A DNA stretch of 64,000 nucleotides from CBDDFQ01 sp965227035 (lineage in GTDB: Bacteria > Pseudomonadota > Gammaproteobacteria > Burkholderiales > Burkholderiaceae_C), in the NCBI GenBank assembly GCA_965227035.1, contig OZ245724.1:2108001-2172000 (forward strand). The letters are read 5' to 3'. This document shows, one piece after another, positions 25,209-34,127 of this stretch. The notes under the pieces are model-generated. The model was not told the DNA's origin, did not search any database, and worked only from the letters and a program-made list of their open reading frames with translations. Position 1 is the first letter of the stretch. Every line of letters starts with the position of its first letter. Position numbers and translations under genes: made by a program.

Positions 25209-27525
25209 AGCCGAGATCCGCTGCCTTGCCCTTGCGACCACGAGCTGCACGGGCATTGTTCAGGGAGCGGATCTCGAGCGTTTCTTCGCGCTCTTTGCCG
25301 CCACGGCCAATGCCCTCGATACGCACGCTGCGCGTATAGGCGGCAGCGCCGGCAAGCGTGTCCTTGGCTTCGAGGTCGATCAGCATCAAGCCCCGGCCTC
25401 CGCTAGCCATGGTTTTCAGCTCCGAAATCTCGAATGTGAGGATGCGACCGAGCGTGGACGCACAGATGACATGCGTCGCCGCAGGAAAAGGTGTCGTCGC
25501 CGTGGATCCACTCACATGCGATGGAGCGCACACGGTCTCCCCAGCACCCAACGACAAGAACGATTTGCCCGCCTTCTGACGCGAAATCATGTTCTCGAGT
25601 TGAGCCATGAATCCGTAGCCGCCCGAGTTCGACAGCAGCAGAGTCGCGTTGGTCGGGCCCGCAAAGAAGTGCGCAAGTTGTGTTCCCGCTTCGAGTTCAA
25701 TCAGCGTAGTCACGGGTTGGCCATCGCCACGAGCACCCGGCAGCAAAGCAACTGCGACCGAATACACACGCCCGTTGCTACCGAAGGCCAGCAGGGTATC
25801 GACCGTGCGGCATTCGAAGGTACCGTACAAGCCGTCGCCTGACTTGAATGCGAAGGCGCTTGCGTCGTGCCCGTGTCCGGTGCGAGCCCGAACCCAGCCC
25901 TTGGAAGAAATAACGACTGTCACCGGCTCGTCGACGATCTTCACTTCTGCGACTGCGCGTTTTTCTGGCTGAATCAGCGTGCGACGCGCATCGGTGAACT
26001 GCTTCGCATCCGCTTCGATTTCCTTGATCATCAAACGACGAAGCACCGCGGGGCTTCCGAGAATTTCTTGCAGCTTCTTTTCTTCTTCGCGTAGGTTCGA
26101 CAGTTCCTGCTCGATCTTGATGGCCTCGAGTCGCGCAAGCTGTCGCAAGCGGATTTCGAGAATGTCTTCGGCCTGTCTGTCGCTCAACTTGAAGCGCTCT
26201 ATCAACGCAGCTTTCGGTTCTTCCGAAGTGCGGATGATCGCGATCACTTCATCGATATTCAGCAGCACCAGCTGACGACCTTCGAGAATGTGGATGCGCG
26301 CCTGAACTTTCTCCAGACGATGCTCGGAGCGCTTCTGAATGGTCGAATGACGAAACTCGATCCACTCGTTCAGCATCTGTCGCATCGACTTCTGCACCGG
26401 CTTGCCGTCGATCCCGACCATGGTCAGGTTGATCGAGGACGAAGTTTCGAGCGAGGTGTGCGCGAGCAGCGAGGTGATGAGTTCCTGCTGATCGACCTTG
26501 CTGGTCTTGGGCTCGAACACCAGACGAACCGCAGCGTCCTTGCTCGATTCGTCGCGCACCACGTCGAGCACGTTCAGGATGCTGGCCTTGAGCATCAACT
26601 GGTCGCTGGTGAGCGCCTTCTTGCCGGCGCGCACCTTCGGATTGGTAATTTCTTCGATTTCCTCGAGCACCTTCTGCGTGCTCACGCCTATCGGCAATTC
26701 GGTCACGACCAATTGCCATTGACCGCGCGCCCGGTCTTCGATTTTCCAGCGCGCACGAACCTTGAGCGATCCGCGACCGGTGCGATACGCCTCGGCAATA
26801 TCTGCCGGCGGGTTGATGATCTGCCCGCCTCCCGGATAGTCCGGTCCGGGAACCAGCGTCAGCAATTCTTCGTCGGGAAGCTTCGGATTCTTGATGAGCG
26901 CAACACAGGCCGAAGCAATTTCGCCCAAGTTATGACTTGGAATTTCGGTCGCCAATCCAACCGCAATACCGCTGGCACCGTTGAGCAACACGAAGGGCAA
27001 TCGTGCAGGCAACTGAACCGGCTCTTCGGTCGATCCGTCGTAGTTAGGCGCAAAGCCCACCGTGCCTTCGTCGATTTCGTCGAGAAGCAAAGTGGTAACC
27101 CGAGACAATCGCGCTTCGGTGTATCGCATCGCCGCAGCACCGTCGCCGTCTCGGCTACCGAAGTTGCCCTGCCCGTCTATCAACGGATATCGCTGCGAGA
27201 AATCCTGGGCCATGCGCACCAAAGCGTCGTATGCGGCCTGATCTCCATGGGGATGGAACCGGCCGAGTACGTCGCCGACCACGCGTGCGCTCTTGACCGG
27301 GCGCGCTCCGGTGGCGCCGGAGAAACCGAGTCCCATGCGCGCCATCGAGTAAAGAATCCGGCGCTGAACCGGTTTTTGGCCGTCGCAGACATCGGGCAAC
27401 GCACGGCCCTTCACGACGCTCAGCGCGTATTCGAGATACGCCCGTTGGGCATAGGTGGCCAGGTTCAGGGAATCGTCGCCCTCGGGCGGCGTGTTGGTGA
27501 AATCGATAACGGTTTGATCGCTCAT
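25171..27525 (-). CDS. parC: DNA topoisomerase IV subunit A
   Basis: A 784-residue ParC, the breakage-reunion subunit that decatenates daughter chromosomes together with ParE. The catalytic tyrosine is Tyr135 in AMRYTEARLSRVT. The quinolone-resistance region reads HPHGDQAAYDALVRM, so the position equivalent to Ser80 of the E. coli protein is Gln96. The C-terminal beta-pinwheel is present, and the protein ends in a short basic tail. It is the last gene of parE-lytic transglycosylase-parC, 16 nt after the preceding stop. The end of the gene is antisense to the end of the pentapeptide-repeat gene. Confidence 0.95.
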   Translation of the reverse strand: MSDQTVIDFTNTPPEGDDSLNLATYAQRAYLEYALSVVKGRALPDVCDGQKPVQRRILYSMARMGLGFSGATGARPVKSARVVGDVLGRFHPHGDQAAYDALVRMAQDFSQRYPLIDGQGNFGSRDGDGAAAMRYTEARLSRVTTLLLDEIDEGTVGFAPNYDGSTEEPVQLPARLPFVLLNGASGIAVGLATEIPSHNLGEIASACVALIKNPKLPDEELLTLVPGPDYPGGGQIINPPADIAEAYRTGRGSLKVRARWKIEDRARGQWQLVVTELPIGVSTQKVLEEIEEITNPKVRAGKKALTSDQLMLKASILNVLDVVRDESSKDAAVRLVFEPKTSKVDQQELITSLLAHTSLETSSSINLTMVGIDGKPVQKSMRQMLNEWIEFRHSTIQKRSEHRLEKVQARIHILEGRQLVLLNIDEVIAIIRTSEEPKAALIERFKLSDRQAEDILEIRLRQLARLEAIKIEQELSNLREEEKKLQEILGSPAVLRRLMIKEIEADAKQFTDARRTLIQPEKRAVAEVKIVDEPVTVVISSKGWVRARTGHGHDASAFAFKSGDGLYGTFECRTVDTLLAFGSNGRVYSVAVALLPGARGDGQPVTTLIELEAGTQLAHFFAGPTNATLLLSNSGGYGFMAQLENMISRQKAGKSFLSLGAGETVCAPSHVSGSTATTPFPAATHVICASTLGRILTFEISELKTMASGGRGLMLIDLEAKDTLAGAAAYTRSVRIEGIGRGGKEREETLEIRSLNNARAARGRKGKAADLGFKPSRVTRIQEG

Positions 27526-27541
27526 CTAGAAAGTCAGTCGC

Positions 27542-28495
27542 TCAGTCGCGTTCTATTTTGAAATTGATGGGTGCAACCGGGACGCCGGAGGCGGTCGGGT
27601 CTGTCGACAACGCATTTGGATTTGGGTTAGTGCCGATTTGCGGCCTCGCTGGCGCGCCTAGCAGACTCGGCGGCATGTTTCCGCGGCCCACGGCGCCGCC
27701 GACCGGCCCTGCTGCAGGTCCGCCAATTGGCTTGCCGGTCAGCTCCATTCGCACGCGCGTTGGAGGACGGCGAAGATCCGCCACCGCAGTGGGCGGTTTG
27801 AGGATGCCGTACAGCTGCATCACCGTCTTCACGTAATTCTGGGTTTCGCGGTAATCGGGAATCTGGTTTCCCGCGCGCTTCACCGCGCCCTCTCCGGCGT
27901 TGTAGGCAGCCAGCGCCAGTTTGAGATCGCCGGAGAACAAATCGAGCATCGCGCGCAGGTAACGGGTGCCGGTGCGAATATTGACTCGCGGATCCTGCAA
28001 CTTTTTCTCGATCGTATTTTTCTTGTCGCCCTCGATACCGTATCGCTGCGCGGTCGTCGGCATGACCTGCATCAAACCGACAGCGCCTTTCGGAGATAGC
28101 GCCGTCGGATCGAAGCCCGATTCGGTCGCGATCACTGCCTGGATCAATTCGTAGTCGATGTCCTGGCTCACGGCAGCTTCGCGAAGAACATGCTTTACCG
28201 CTTTGTAATTAGGAGAGACCTCGAAATAAGCGATCAGCTTGGGCGGAAGCGTCGGCACAGCCACGGCACGCGGCGTGGCATTGGCAATTTGCGAGGTGTC
28301 GAAGCTTTCACCGCCCTTGAAGAAGAGCTCGTAGCGGTCGTCCGATTTTTCGGATGAGAAATGCGCGACACCTTTGTCGTCGATATAGCCCCAGACCTCT
28401 GCACGCGCAGGCGAAGGCGCAGCTGCCAGGAACAATCCGGCAACAAGTGCAGCAGCGACAGAAAGGCTGGCCCGATGGGCGCGGAGCAATTTCAT
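27542..28495 (-). CDS. Periplasmic lytic transglycosylase (Slt-type) with DUF4124 domain
   Basis: A 317-residue murein transglycosylase. A signal peptide covers residues 1-33 (basic start, hydrophobic core, cleavage near ARA). A DUF4124-like segment follows (VWGYIDDKGVAHFSS). The goose-lysozyme-like catalytic domain has the Glu in IATESGFDPTALSPKGAVGLMQVMP and the downstream LALAAYNAGEGAV block. The C-terminal 70 residues are Pro/Gly-rich and disordered. It cleaves peptidoglycan to 1,6-anhydro products. I use the ATG at 28495 rather than the TTG one codon earlier. It is enclosed between parE and parC with gaps of about 16 nt, so all three are likely one operon. Confidence 0.9.
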   Translation of the reverse strand: MKLLRAHRASLSVAAALVAGLFLAAAPSPARAEVWGYIDDKGVAHFSSEKSDDRYELFFKGGESFDTSQIANATPRAVAVPTLPPKLIAYFEVSPNYKAVKHVLREAAVSQDIDYELIQAVIATESGFDPTALSPKGAVGLMQVMPTTAQRYGIEGDKKNTIEKKLQDPRVNIRTGTRYLRAMLDLFSGDLKLALAAYNAGEGAVKRAGNQIPDYRETQNYVKTVMQLYGILKPPTAVADLRRPPTRVRMELTGKPIGGPAAGPVGGAVGRGNMPPSLLGAPARPQIGTNPNPNALSTDPTASGVPVAPINFKIERD

Positions 28496-28510
28496 CAATC
28501 GGTTTAAAAA

Positions 28511-30499
28511 TCAGACGTCGATTTCGACTTCGTCGCCGTGAAGCTCCATGAGCTCGCGGCGGGCAGCAGCTTCGCCCTTGCCCATGAGTTTGGAAATCTG
28601 CAATTCGGTTTGCGCAAAGTCCAGCGTACCCAATTGAACCGGCAAAAGGCGACGCGTGTCGGAATTGAGCGTGGTTTCCCACAATTGTTCCGCACTCATT
28701 TCGCCCAAACCCTTGAATCGGCTAATAGTCCACGAATTCTCTTTGACGCCTTCCTTGCGGAGTTTGTCGAGAATCGCGACCAGCTCGCCCTCGTCCAGCG
28801 CATAACTCTTGGAAGCAGCTTTCTTGCCACGCGCCGGTGCGTCGACCCGAAACAGCGGCGGACGCGCCACGTACACGTGACCGGCCTCGATGAGTTTCGG
28901 GAAATGGCGGAAGAACAAAGTCAGCAATAAAACCTGAATATGCGATCCGTCCACATCGGCATCGCTGAGGATGCAGACCTTGCCGTAGCGCAGATTCGAC
29001 AAATCGACCGAATCGTTCGGACCGTGAGGGTCGACGCCGATTGCCACGGAAATGTCGTGAATTTCGGTGTTGGCGAACAAGCGGTCGCGCTCGACTTCCC
29101 AAGTGTTGAGCACCTTCCCGCGCAAAGGCAGAACCGCCTGGTTTTCCTTGTCGCGGCCCATCTTGGCGCTGCCACCGGCGGAGTCGCCCTCCACCAGGAA
29201 CACTTCGTTGTGACGAATGTCGCGGCTTTCGCAATCTGTGAGCTTGCCAGGCAGAACCGCCACGCCCGATCCCTTTTTCTTCTCGACCTTCTGGCCTGCA
29301 CGCTGGCGAGTCTGAGCCGCTTTGATCGCGAGTTCAGCCAGCTTTTTTCCGTATTCGACGTGATGGTTGAGCCAAAGCTCCAGCGACGGACGCACGAAGC
29401 TCGACACCAGTCGAACCGCGTCGCGTGAGTTCAGCCGCTCTTTGATCTGCCCCTGGAACTGCGGGTCTAGCACCTTCGCATTGAGAACGTAGGAAGCTCG
29501 CGCGAACACGTCTTCCGGCATCAGCTTCACGCCCTTGGGCAGCAAACCGTGCAGATCGACGAAGCTTTTCACCGCGTTGAACAGGCCGTCGCGCAATCCG
29601 CTTTCGTGGGTGCCGCCGGCAGTCGTCGGAATCAGGTTGACGTAGCTTTCGCGAACCGGCGCGCCGTCTTCGGTAAATGCCACGCACCAACCGGCGCCTT
29701 CACCGACGGCGAATGTCTCTGCAGTCTCGGCAAAGCCTTCGCCTTCGAACAGCGGAATGACAGGTTCGCCGGTGAGCGTCTGCATCAGGTAGTCGCGCAG
29801 GCCGCCTTTGTAGACCCAGACGTGGTTTTCTTTGGTTTTTTCCACCGCCAGCGTCACGGTAACGCCGGGCATGAGCACTGCTTTGCTGCGAAGCAGGTGC
29901 ATCAACTCGCTCATCGGAAACTGCACCGATTCGAAGTATTTCGCTTCCGGCCAGACCCTCACCGAAGTACCGGTTTTTCGGTCGCCTTCGCCGATTTTTC
30001 GCTTCACCAGGGGCTCGGTCACGTCACCATGTTGAAACACGATGGTTGCCGCAGTGCCTTCGCGGAAAGACGTAACTTCGAGGCGTTTTGACAGCGCATT
30101 GGTCACGCTCACGCCAACACCGTGCAGCCCGCCAGAAAAACTGTAGGCCCCACCCGAGCCTTTGTCGAATTTGCCGCCTGCATGAAGCCGGGTGTAGACC
30201 AACTCGATCACTGGCGCTTTTTCTTCGGGATGCAATCCGAACGGAATGCCGCGACCGTCGTCGTCGATGGTGACCGAACCGTCGGCATGCATCGTCACCT
30301 TGATTTTCTTGCCATGCCCGGCAAGCGCCTCGTCGGCTGCGTTGTCCAGCACTTCCTGAACGATGTGCAGCGGATTGTCGGTGCGGGTGTACATGCCCGG
30401 ACGCTGCTTGACCGGCTCGAGCCCCTTGAGGACGCGAATCGAGCCTTCAGAGTAATCGGATGACGAGCCTGAGGGTGTCGAGGGAGTTTTGGTAGCCAT
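28511..30499 (-). CDS. parE: DNA topoisomerase IV subunit B
   Basis: A 662-residue ParE. The GHKL ATPase domain is N-terminal (EVLDNAADEALAGHGK, DDGRGIPFG, GGLHGVGVSVTNALS), and the TOPRIM domain is C-terminal (EGDSAGGSAKMGRDKENQAVLPLRGKVLN, ILSDADVDGSHI). It powers topoisomerase IV. The open frame extends upstream, but the family start is the ATG at 30499. No Shine-Dalgarno precedes it; instead TACAAT ends 7 nt before the ATG, suggesting a leaderless message. It is the first gene of the parE-transglycosylase-parC operon and diverges from the MFS gene. Confidence 0.94.
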   Translation of the reverse strand: MATKTPSTPSGSSSDYSEGSIRVLKGLEPVKQRPGMYTRTDNPLHIVQEVLDNAADEALAGHGKKIKVTMHADGSVTIDDDGRGIPFGLHPEEKAPVIELVYTRLHAGGKFDKGSGGAYSFSGGLHGVGVSVTNALSKRLEVTSFREGTAATIVFQHGDVTEPLVKRKIGEGDRKTGTSVRVWPEAKYFESVQFPMSELMHLLRSKAVLMPGVTVTLAVEKTKENHVWVYKGGLRDYLMQTLTGEPVIPLFEGEGFAETAETFAVGEGAGWCVAFTEDGAPVRESYVNLIPTTAGGTHESGLRDGLFNAVKSFVDLHGLLPKGVKLMPEDVFARASYVLNAKVLDPQFQGQIKERLNSRDAVRLVSSFVRPSLELWLNHHVEYGKKLAELAIKAAQTRQRAGQKVEKKKGSGVAVLPGKLTDCESRDIRHNEVFLVEGDSAGGSAKMGRDKENQAVLPLRGKVLNTWEVERDRLFANTEIHDISVAIGVDPHGPNDSVDLSNLRYGKVCILSDADVDGSHIQVLLLTLFFRHFPKLIEAGHVYVARPPLFRVDAPARGKKAASKSYALDEGELVAILDKLRKEGVKENSWTISRFKGLGEMSAEQLWETTLNSDTRRLLPVQLGTLDFAQTELQISKLMGKGEAAARRELMELHGDEVEIDV

Positions 30500-30506
30500 G
30501 GCCGCG

Positions 30507-30512
30507 ATTGTA
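30507..30512 (-). promoter_or_regulatory. -10-like TACAAT before parE
   Basis: On the minus strand TACAATCG lies so that the hexamer ends 7 nt before the parE ATG. A start site at the normal distance would fall on or next to the start codon. The gap to the divergent MFS gene is 101 nt, so the promoter must lie here. Confidence 0.5.
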
Positions 30513-30586
30513 GTGGGAGCACGAAAATAACACTGTATGCACATACAGACCGAGGTTTCGCCATCACGCGCCCTTGCGAATTTAGC

Positions 30587-30592
30587 TACATT
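30587..30592 (+). promoter_or_regulatory. -10-like TACATT before the MFS gene
   Basis: TACATT ends 8 nt before the ATG of the MFS transporter gene, and no Shine-Dalgarno is present between them. This mirrors the arrangement at the divergent parE gene. Confidence 0.4.
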
Positions 30593-30600
30593 CACCCGTT

Positions 30601-31863
30601 ATGCAAACCTCGCCCGTCGCCCCTCCAGACACCACCGCACTGCCACCCCGAAAACTGTCGATGGCGCAGGTTCTCGTTTGCGGCGCATTGATCGTCGGAC
30701 TCGCAATGGGCGTCAGGCACGGCTTCGGCCTCTGGCTACAACCCATCACCCAGGCTCAGGACTGGTCGCGCCAGACTTTCTCCTTCGCCATTGCAGTCCA
30801 GAACCTGTCCTGGGGCATTTTCGGCGTGGGCGCAGGCATGCTGGCCGACAAAATCGGGGCCTTCAAGGTGCTGGTCATCGGCGCTGTTTTGTACGCGCTC
30901 GGCATGGCGGGAATGGCGTTCAGCACCTCGCCCCTTGTCTTCGTACTCACCGCCGGGGTGCTGATAGGTCTCGCGCAATCGGCCACGACTTACGCGGTGG
31001 TCTACGGTGTGATCGGTCGGCAGATCGCACCGGAAAAGCGCTCCTGGGCGATGGGCGTTGCTGCAGCGGCTGGATCGTTCGGGCAGTTTCTTCTTGTTCC
31101 ACTCGAAAGCTGGATGATTTCCACCTTCGGCTGGAAGGAATCGCTGGTGATTCTGGTGCTTGTGATGCTCGCGATCATTCCGGCGGCCATCGGTCTACGC
31201 GAGCCGGGCTTCACGCAGACATCAAAAATCAGGCGCGATCAAACCATCGGCGAAGCGCTTCGCGAAGCCTTCAAATACCGCAGCTTCCAATTGCTGCTTG
31301 CAGGCTATTTCGTCTGCGGATTCCAGCTGGTTTTCATCGGTATTCATATGCCGAGTTACCTGAGAGATAAAGGGCTGTCGCCGCAGGTTGCCGGCTATGC
31401 GCTGGCGCTGATCGGACTGTTCAACGTTTTCGGCTCCTACGCCGCAGGAACGCTGGGACAGCGATTCAAGAAAAAATACATCCTCTCGTTCATCTATTTC
31501 GCACGAGCGATCGCCATCGGACTGTTCGTATTTCTGCCGCTAAGTCCCATGAGCGTTTACGTATTCGCCGCGGCGATGGGCCTGCTATGGCTCTCGACAG
31601 TACCGCCGACGTCGGCCGCAGTCGCGCAGATCTTCGGGGTGCAACATCTGTCGATGCTGGGAGGATTCATCTTCTGCAGCCACCAGATCGGCTCGTTCAT
31701 GGGCGTCTGGCTGGGCGGCTACATGTATGACCATTTCGGCAGTTACGACCTGGTCTGGTACCTGTGCATCGCATTGGGTGTGTTCGCCGGACTCGTCAAT
31801 CTGCCGGTCAACGAGGGGCCGATCCGTCGGGCGACGTCTGCTCCGGCAACGGCTGCCATATGA
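30601..31863 (+). CDS. MFS transporter
   Basis: A 420-residue major facilitator with about twelve hydrophobic segments. Helix 2-3 loop features (GMLADKIGAFK) and the repeated GTLGQRFKKKY motif between helices 8 and 9 match the superfamily. The first 20 residues are a Pro/Thr-rich cytoplasmic tail. It resembles monocarboxylate/oxalate-formate-type MFS carriers of proteobacteria, but no substrate can be named. The gene overlaps a 50-residue membrane protein at its 3' end (ATGA). It lacks a ribosome binding site. Confidence 0.8.
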   Translation: MQTSPVAPPDTTALPPRKLSMAQVLVCGALIVGLAMGVRHGFGLWLQPITQAQDWSRQTFSFAIAVQNLSWGIFGVGAGMLADKIGAFKVLVIGAVLYALGMAGMAFSTSPLVFVLTAGVLIGLAQSATTYAVVYGVIGRQIAPEKRSWAMGVAAAAGSFGQFLLVPLESWMISTFGWKESLVILVLVMLAIIPAAIGLREPGFTQTSKIRRDQTIGEALREAFKYRSFQLLLAGYFVCGFQLVFIGIHMPSYLRDKGLSPQVAGYALALIGLFNVFGSYAAGTLGQRFKKKYILSFIYFARAIAIGLFVFLPLSPMSVYVFAAAMGLLWLSTVPPTSAAVAQIFGVQHLSMLGGFIFCSHQIGSFMGVWLGGYMYDHFGSYDLVWYLCIALGVFAGLVNLPVNEGPIRRATSAPATAAI

Positions 31864-32012
31864 CCGTCGACGCATCCGCCTCACTGCAAAAAGTCGCGAT
31901 CTGGGTGGCGATCTGGGCCGCTGTCGTGCTTGCGCTCGCCGGTACGTTCGCGCTGTATGCCCGACCCGATTTCCTGGTCACGCTGGCGGACCATATCTGG
32001 GCCTGTTTTTAA
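31860..32012 (+). CDS. Small membrane protein overlapping the MFS gene
   Basis: A 50-residue open frame starting at an ATG that overlaps the MFS stop as ATGA. The product starts MTVDASASLQ, has a single membrane helix at about residues 12-33 (VAIWVAIWAAVVLALAGTFALYA) and ends HIWACF. Coupled translation with the transporter and the clear helix argue that it is real, perhaps an accessory or stabilising subunit. No family is recognised. The role is inference. Confidence 0.6.
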   Translation: MTVDASASLQKVAIWVAIWAAVVLALAGTFALYARPDFLVTLADHIWACF

Positions 32013-32050
32013 CCCCACAAAGCCTCCCTATTTGAGACTTCTGCACTAGG

Positions 32051-32056
32051 TAGAAT
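32051..32056 (+). promoter_or_regulatory. -10-like TAGAAT before dapA
   Basis: TAGAAT ends 27 nt before the dapA ATG, in the 71-nt gap after the small membrane protein gene. A TTGAGA at 32032 is too close (13 nt) for a standard -35. It could be the promoter of dapA-bamC. Confidence 0.4.
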
Positions 32057-32083
32057 GCTCCTTTTCCGAATCAAAACGTGGAC

Positions 32084-32974
32084 ATGACACCTATTACTGG
32101 CAGCATCGTTGCGCTCGTCACACCGATGCTTGAGGACGGCCAAGTCGACTATCCGGCGCTTCGTCGACTGGTCGACTGGCACATCGCCGAAGGCACCGAT
32201 TGCATCGGCGTCGTGGGAACGACTGGAGAGTCGCCCACGGTCAGCGTCGAAGAACACGTGGAAATCATCCGCGTGACTGTCGAGCAGGCCGCCAAAAACA
32301 AGCGTCAGGTTCCCATCATGGCCGGCTGCGGCGCCAACTCAACGGCAGAAGCCATCGAGCTCGCCAAGCGCGCAAAGGCAGTCGGCGCGCATTGCCAGTT
32401 GCAGGTCGTGCCCTACTACAACAAGCCGACGCAAGAAGGCCAATACCAGCATTTCAAGGCCATCGCCGAAGCGGTCGATCTACCGACCATTCTGTACAAC
32501 GTGCCCGGACGCTCGGTCGCCGATATGGCACACGACACCGTTCTGCGTCTGGCCCAGGTGCCCGGCATTGTCGGCATGAAGGAAGCCACCGGCAACATCG
32601 AACGCGCCCAGTGGCTGATTCGCGAAGCGCCCAAGGGATTCGCCATCTATTCCGGCGACGATCCGACCGCCGTCGCGCTCATGCTTTGCGGCGGTCACGG
32701 CAACGTCAGCGTCACGGCCAACATCGCACCGAAACTCATGCACGAACTATGCGTCGCCGCCATTGCGGGCGACACAAAGCGCGCCATGGAAATCCAGTTC
32801 AAGCTGATGCCGGTTCACAAGCATCTGTTCGTCGAATCGAATCCGATCCCGCTCAAGTGGGCCATGAAGCGCATGGGTCTTTGCGGCGGCACGATGCGCC
32901 TGCCCATGACCGACCTTTCGAAGGCGAACGAAGCCGTCGTCGAAGCTGCTTTGAGCGCCAGCGGACTGCTTTGA
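32084..32974 (+). CDS. dapA: 4-hydroxy-tetrahydrodipicolinate synthase
   Basis: A 296-residue DapA. It condenses pyruvate with aspartate semialdehyde at the entry to diaminopimelate/lysine synthesis. The TIM barrel carries the Schiff-base lysine Lys166 in GMKEATGN, the catalytic Tyr138 in LYNVPGR and the pyruvate-binding GTTGES motif at 45-50. I take the ATG at 32084; an in-frame GTG two codons earlier is also possible. It is followed 61 nt later by bamC, the order also known from E. coli (dapA-bamC). Confidence 0.95.
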   Translation: MTPITGSIVALVTPMLEDGQVDYPALRRLVDWHIAEGTDCIGVVGTTGESPTVSVEEHVEIIRVTVEQAAKNKRQVPIMAGCGANSTAEAIELAKRAKAVGAHCQLQVVPYYNKPTQEGQYQHFKAIAEAVDLPTILYNVPGRSVADMAHDTVLRLAQVPGIVGMKEATGNIERAQWLIREAPKGFAIYSGDDPTAVALMLCGGHGNVSVTANIAPKLMHELCVAAIAGDTKRAMEIQFKLMPVHKHLFVESNPIPLKWAMKRMGLCGGTMRLPMTDLSKANEAVVEAALSASGLL

Positions 32975-33035
32975 CCAAACCCTCTTCCCTCCCGTCTCCA
33001 CAGACATCAAACACAGATCACACAAGGGACTGCCC

Positions 33036-34118
33036 GTGAATAACATCGCAAGACTCGGAGTGCTCAGCATGGCACTTGCGCTTGGCGCCTGCTCCATCAT
33101 GGATGGCGAGAAAATCGACTACAAGAGCGCTGCCAAAGGCAACTCGCTCGAAGTGCCTCCCGATCTGACCCAGATCAACGCCGACAGCCGCTTCATCGTT
33201 CCTGGCGCCACCGTGACCGCATCTGGCTATCAAGGTGCGAAGACCACGGTCAGCACAGCAGGAACCGCCAGCAATTCGATGGGCGACATTCGCGTCGAAC
33301 GTCAGGGCAACACTCAATATCTCGTGGTGGACCGTCCCGCAGACAAGCTCTGGGGTTCGATCCGCGATTTTTGGCTCGACAACGGGTTTCTGCTTACGGT
33401 AGATCAGCAGGAAGTCGGCGTCATGGAAACCGACTGGGCAGAAAACCGCGCCAAGATCCCGCAGGATTTCATCCGCAACACAATCGGCAAAGTTATCGAT
33501 TCGGTCTACTCGACTTCCGAGCGCGACCGTTTCCGTACTCGCCTGGAACGCGGTCCTAACGGCACCACCGAAATCTACGTGACGCATCGAGGCGTGGAAG
33601 AAGTCTTCAGCAACCGTGCGCAAGACTCCACCGTGTGGCAACCACGCAAGGCCGATCCCGGACTCGAAGCAGAATTTCTGCGTCGCATGATGGTTGCACT
33701 GGGCACTTCGCAAGAGCGCTCCAAGGTTCTGATCGCACAGGGCATCGACATCAAACCCACCTCGCGTGTTTCGACCGTCAACAACGTGCCGGTCGTTCTG
33801 GTCGACGACGATTTCGATCGCGCATGGCGCCGCGTCGGCCTGTCGCTCGATCGCACCGGCTTCACAGTGGAAGATCGCGATCGCAGCAAGGGAACGTACT
33901 TTGTTCGCTATGTGCAGCCGAATCCCGACAAGAAGGAACCTGGCTTCTTCGCCAAATTCTTCACCTCCAACAATGCGGTTCCTCCGTTGAAATATCGCAT
34001 CACGGTCAGGAGCGAAGGCACTTCGTCTACCGTTTCAGTGCTGAACGCCGACGGTGCACCGGAATCTTCGGACAATGCCAAGCGCATCGTTCAGGTCATC
34101 GCAGACGACATGAGGTAG
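33036..34118 (+). CDS. bamC: Outer membrane assembly lipoprotein BamC
   Basis: A 360-residue lipoprotein of the NlpB/DapX family, a non-essential part of the BAM complex that inserts beta-barrel proteins. A GTG start is followed by a lipoprotein signal peptide with lipobox LGAC at residues 17-20. A disordered segment then carries the conserved EVPPDLT motif that contacts BamD, and two helix-grip domains follow. AAGGGA is placed correctly before the GTG. The gene follows dapA and is itself followed closely by an MBL hydrolase gene. Confidence 0.88.
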   Translation: MNNIARLGVLSMALALGACSIMDGEKIDYKSAAKGNSLEVPPDLTQINADSRFIVPGATVTASGYQGAKTTVSTAGTASNSMGDIRVERQGNTQYLVVDRPADKLWGSIRDFWLDNGFLLTVDQQEVGVMETDWAENRAKIPQDFIRNTIGKVIDSVYSTSERDRFRTRLERGPNGTTEIYVTHRGVEEVFSNRAQDSTVWQPRKADPGLEAEFLRRMMVALGTSQERSKVLIAQGIDIKPTSRVSTVNNVPVVLVDDDFDRAWRRVGLSLDRTGFTVEDRDRSKGTYFVRYVQPNPDKKEPGFFAKFFTSNNAVPPLKYRITVRSEGTSSTVSVLNADGAPESSDNAKRIVQVIADDMR

Positions 34119-34127
34119 CAGGCGCAG

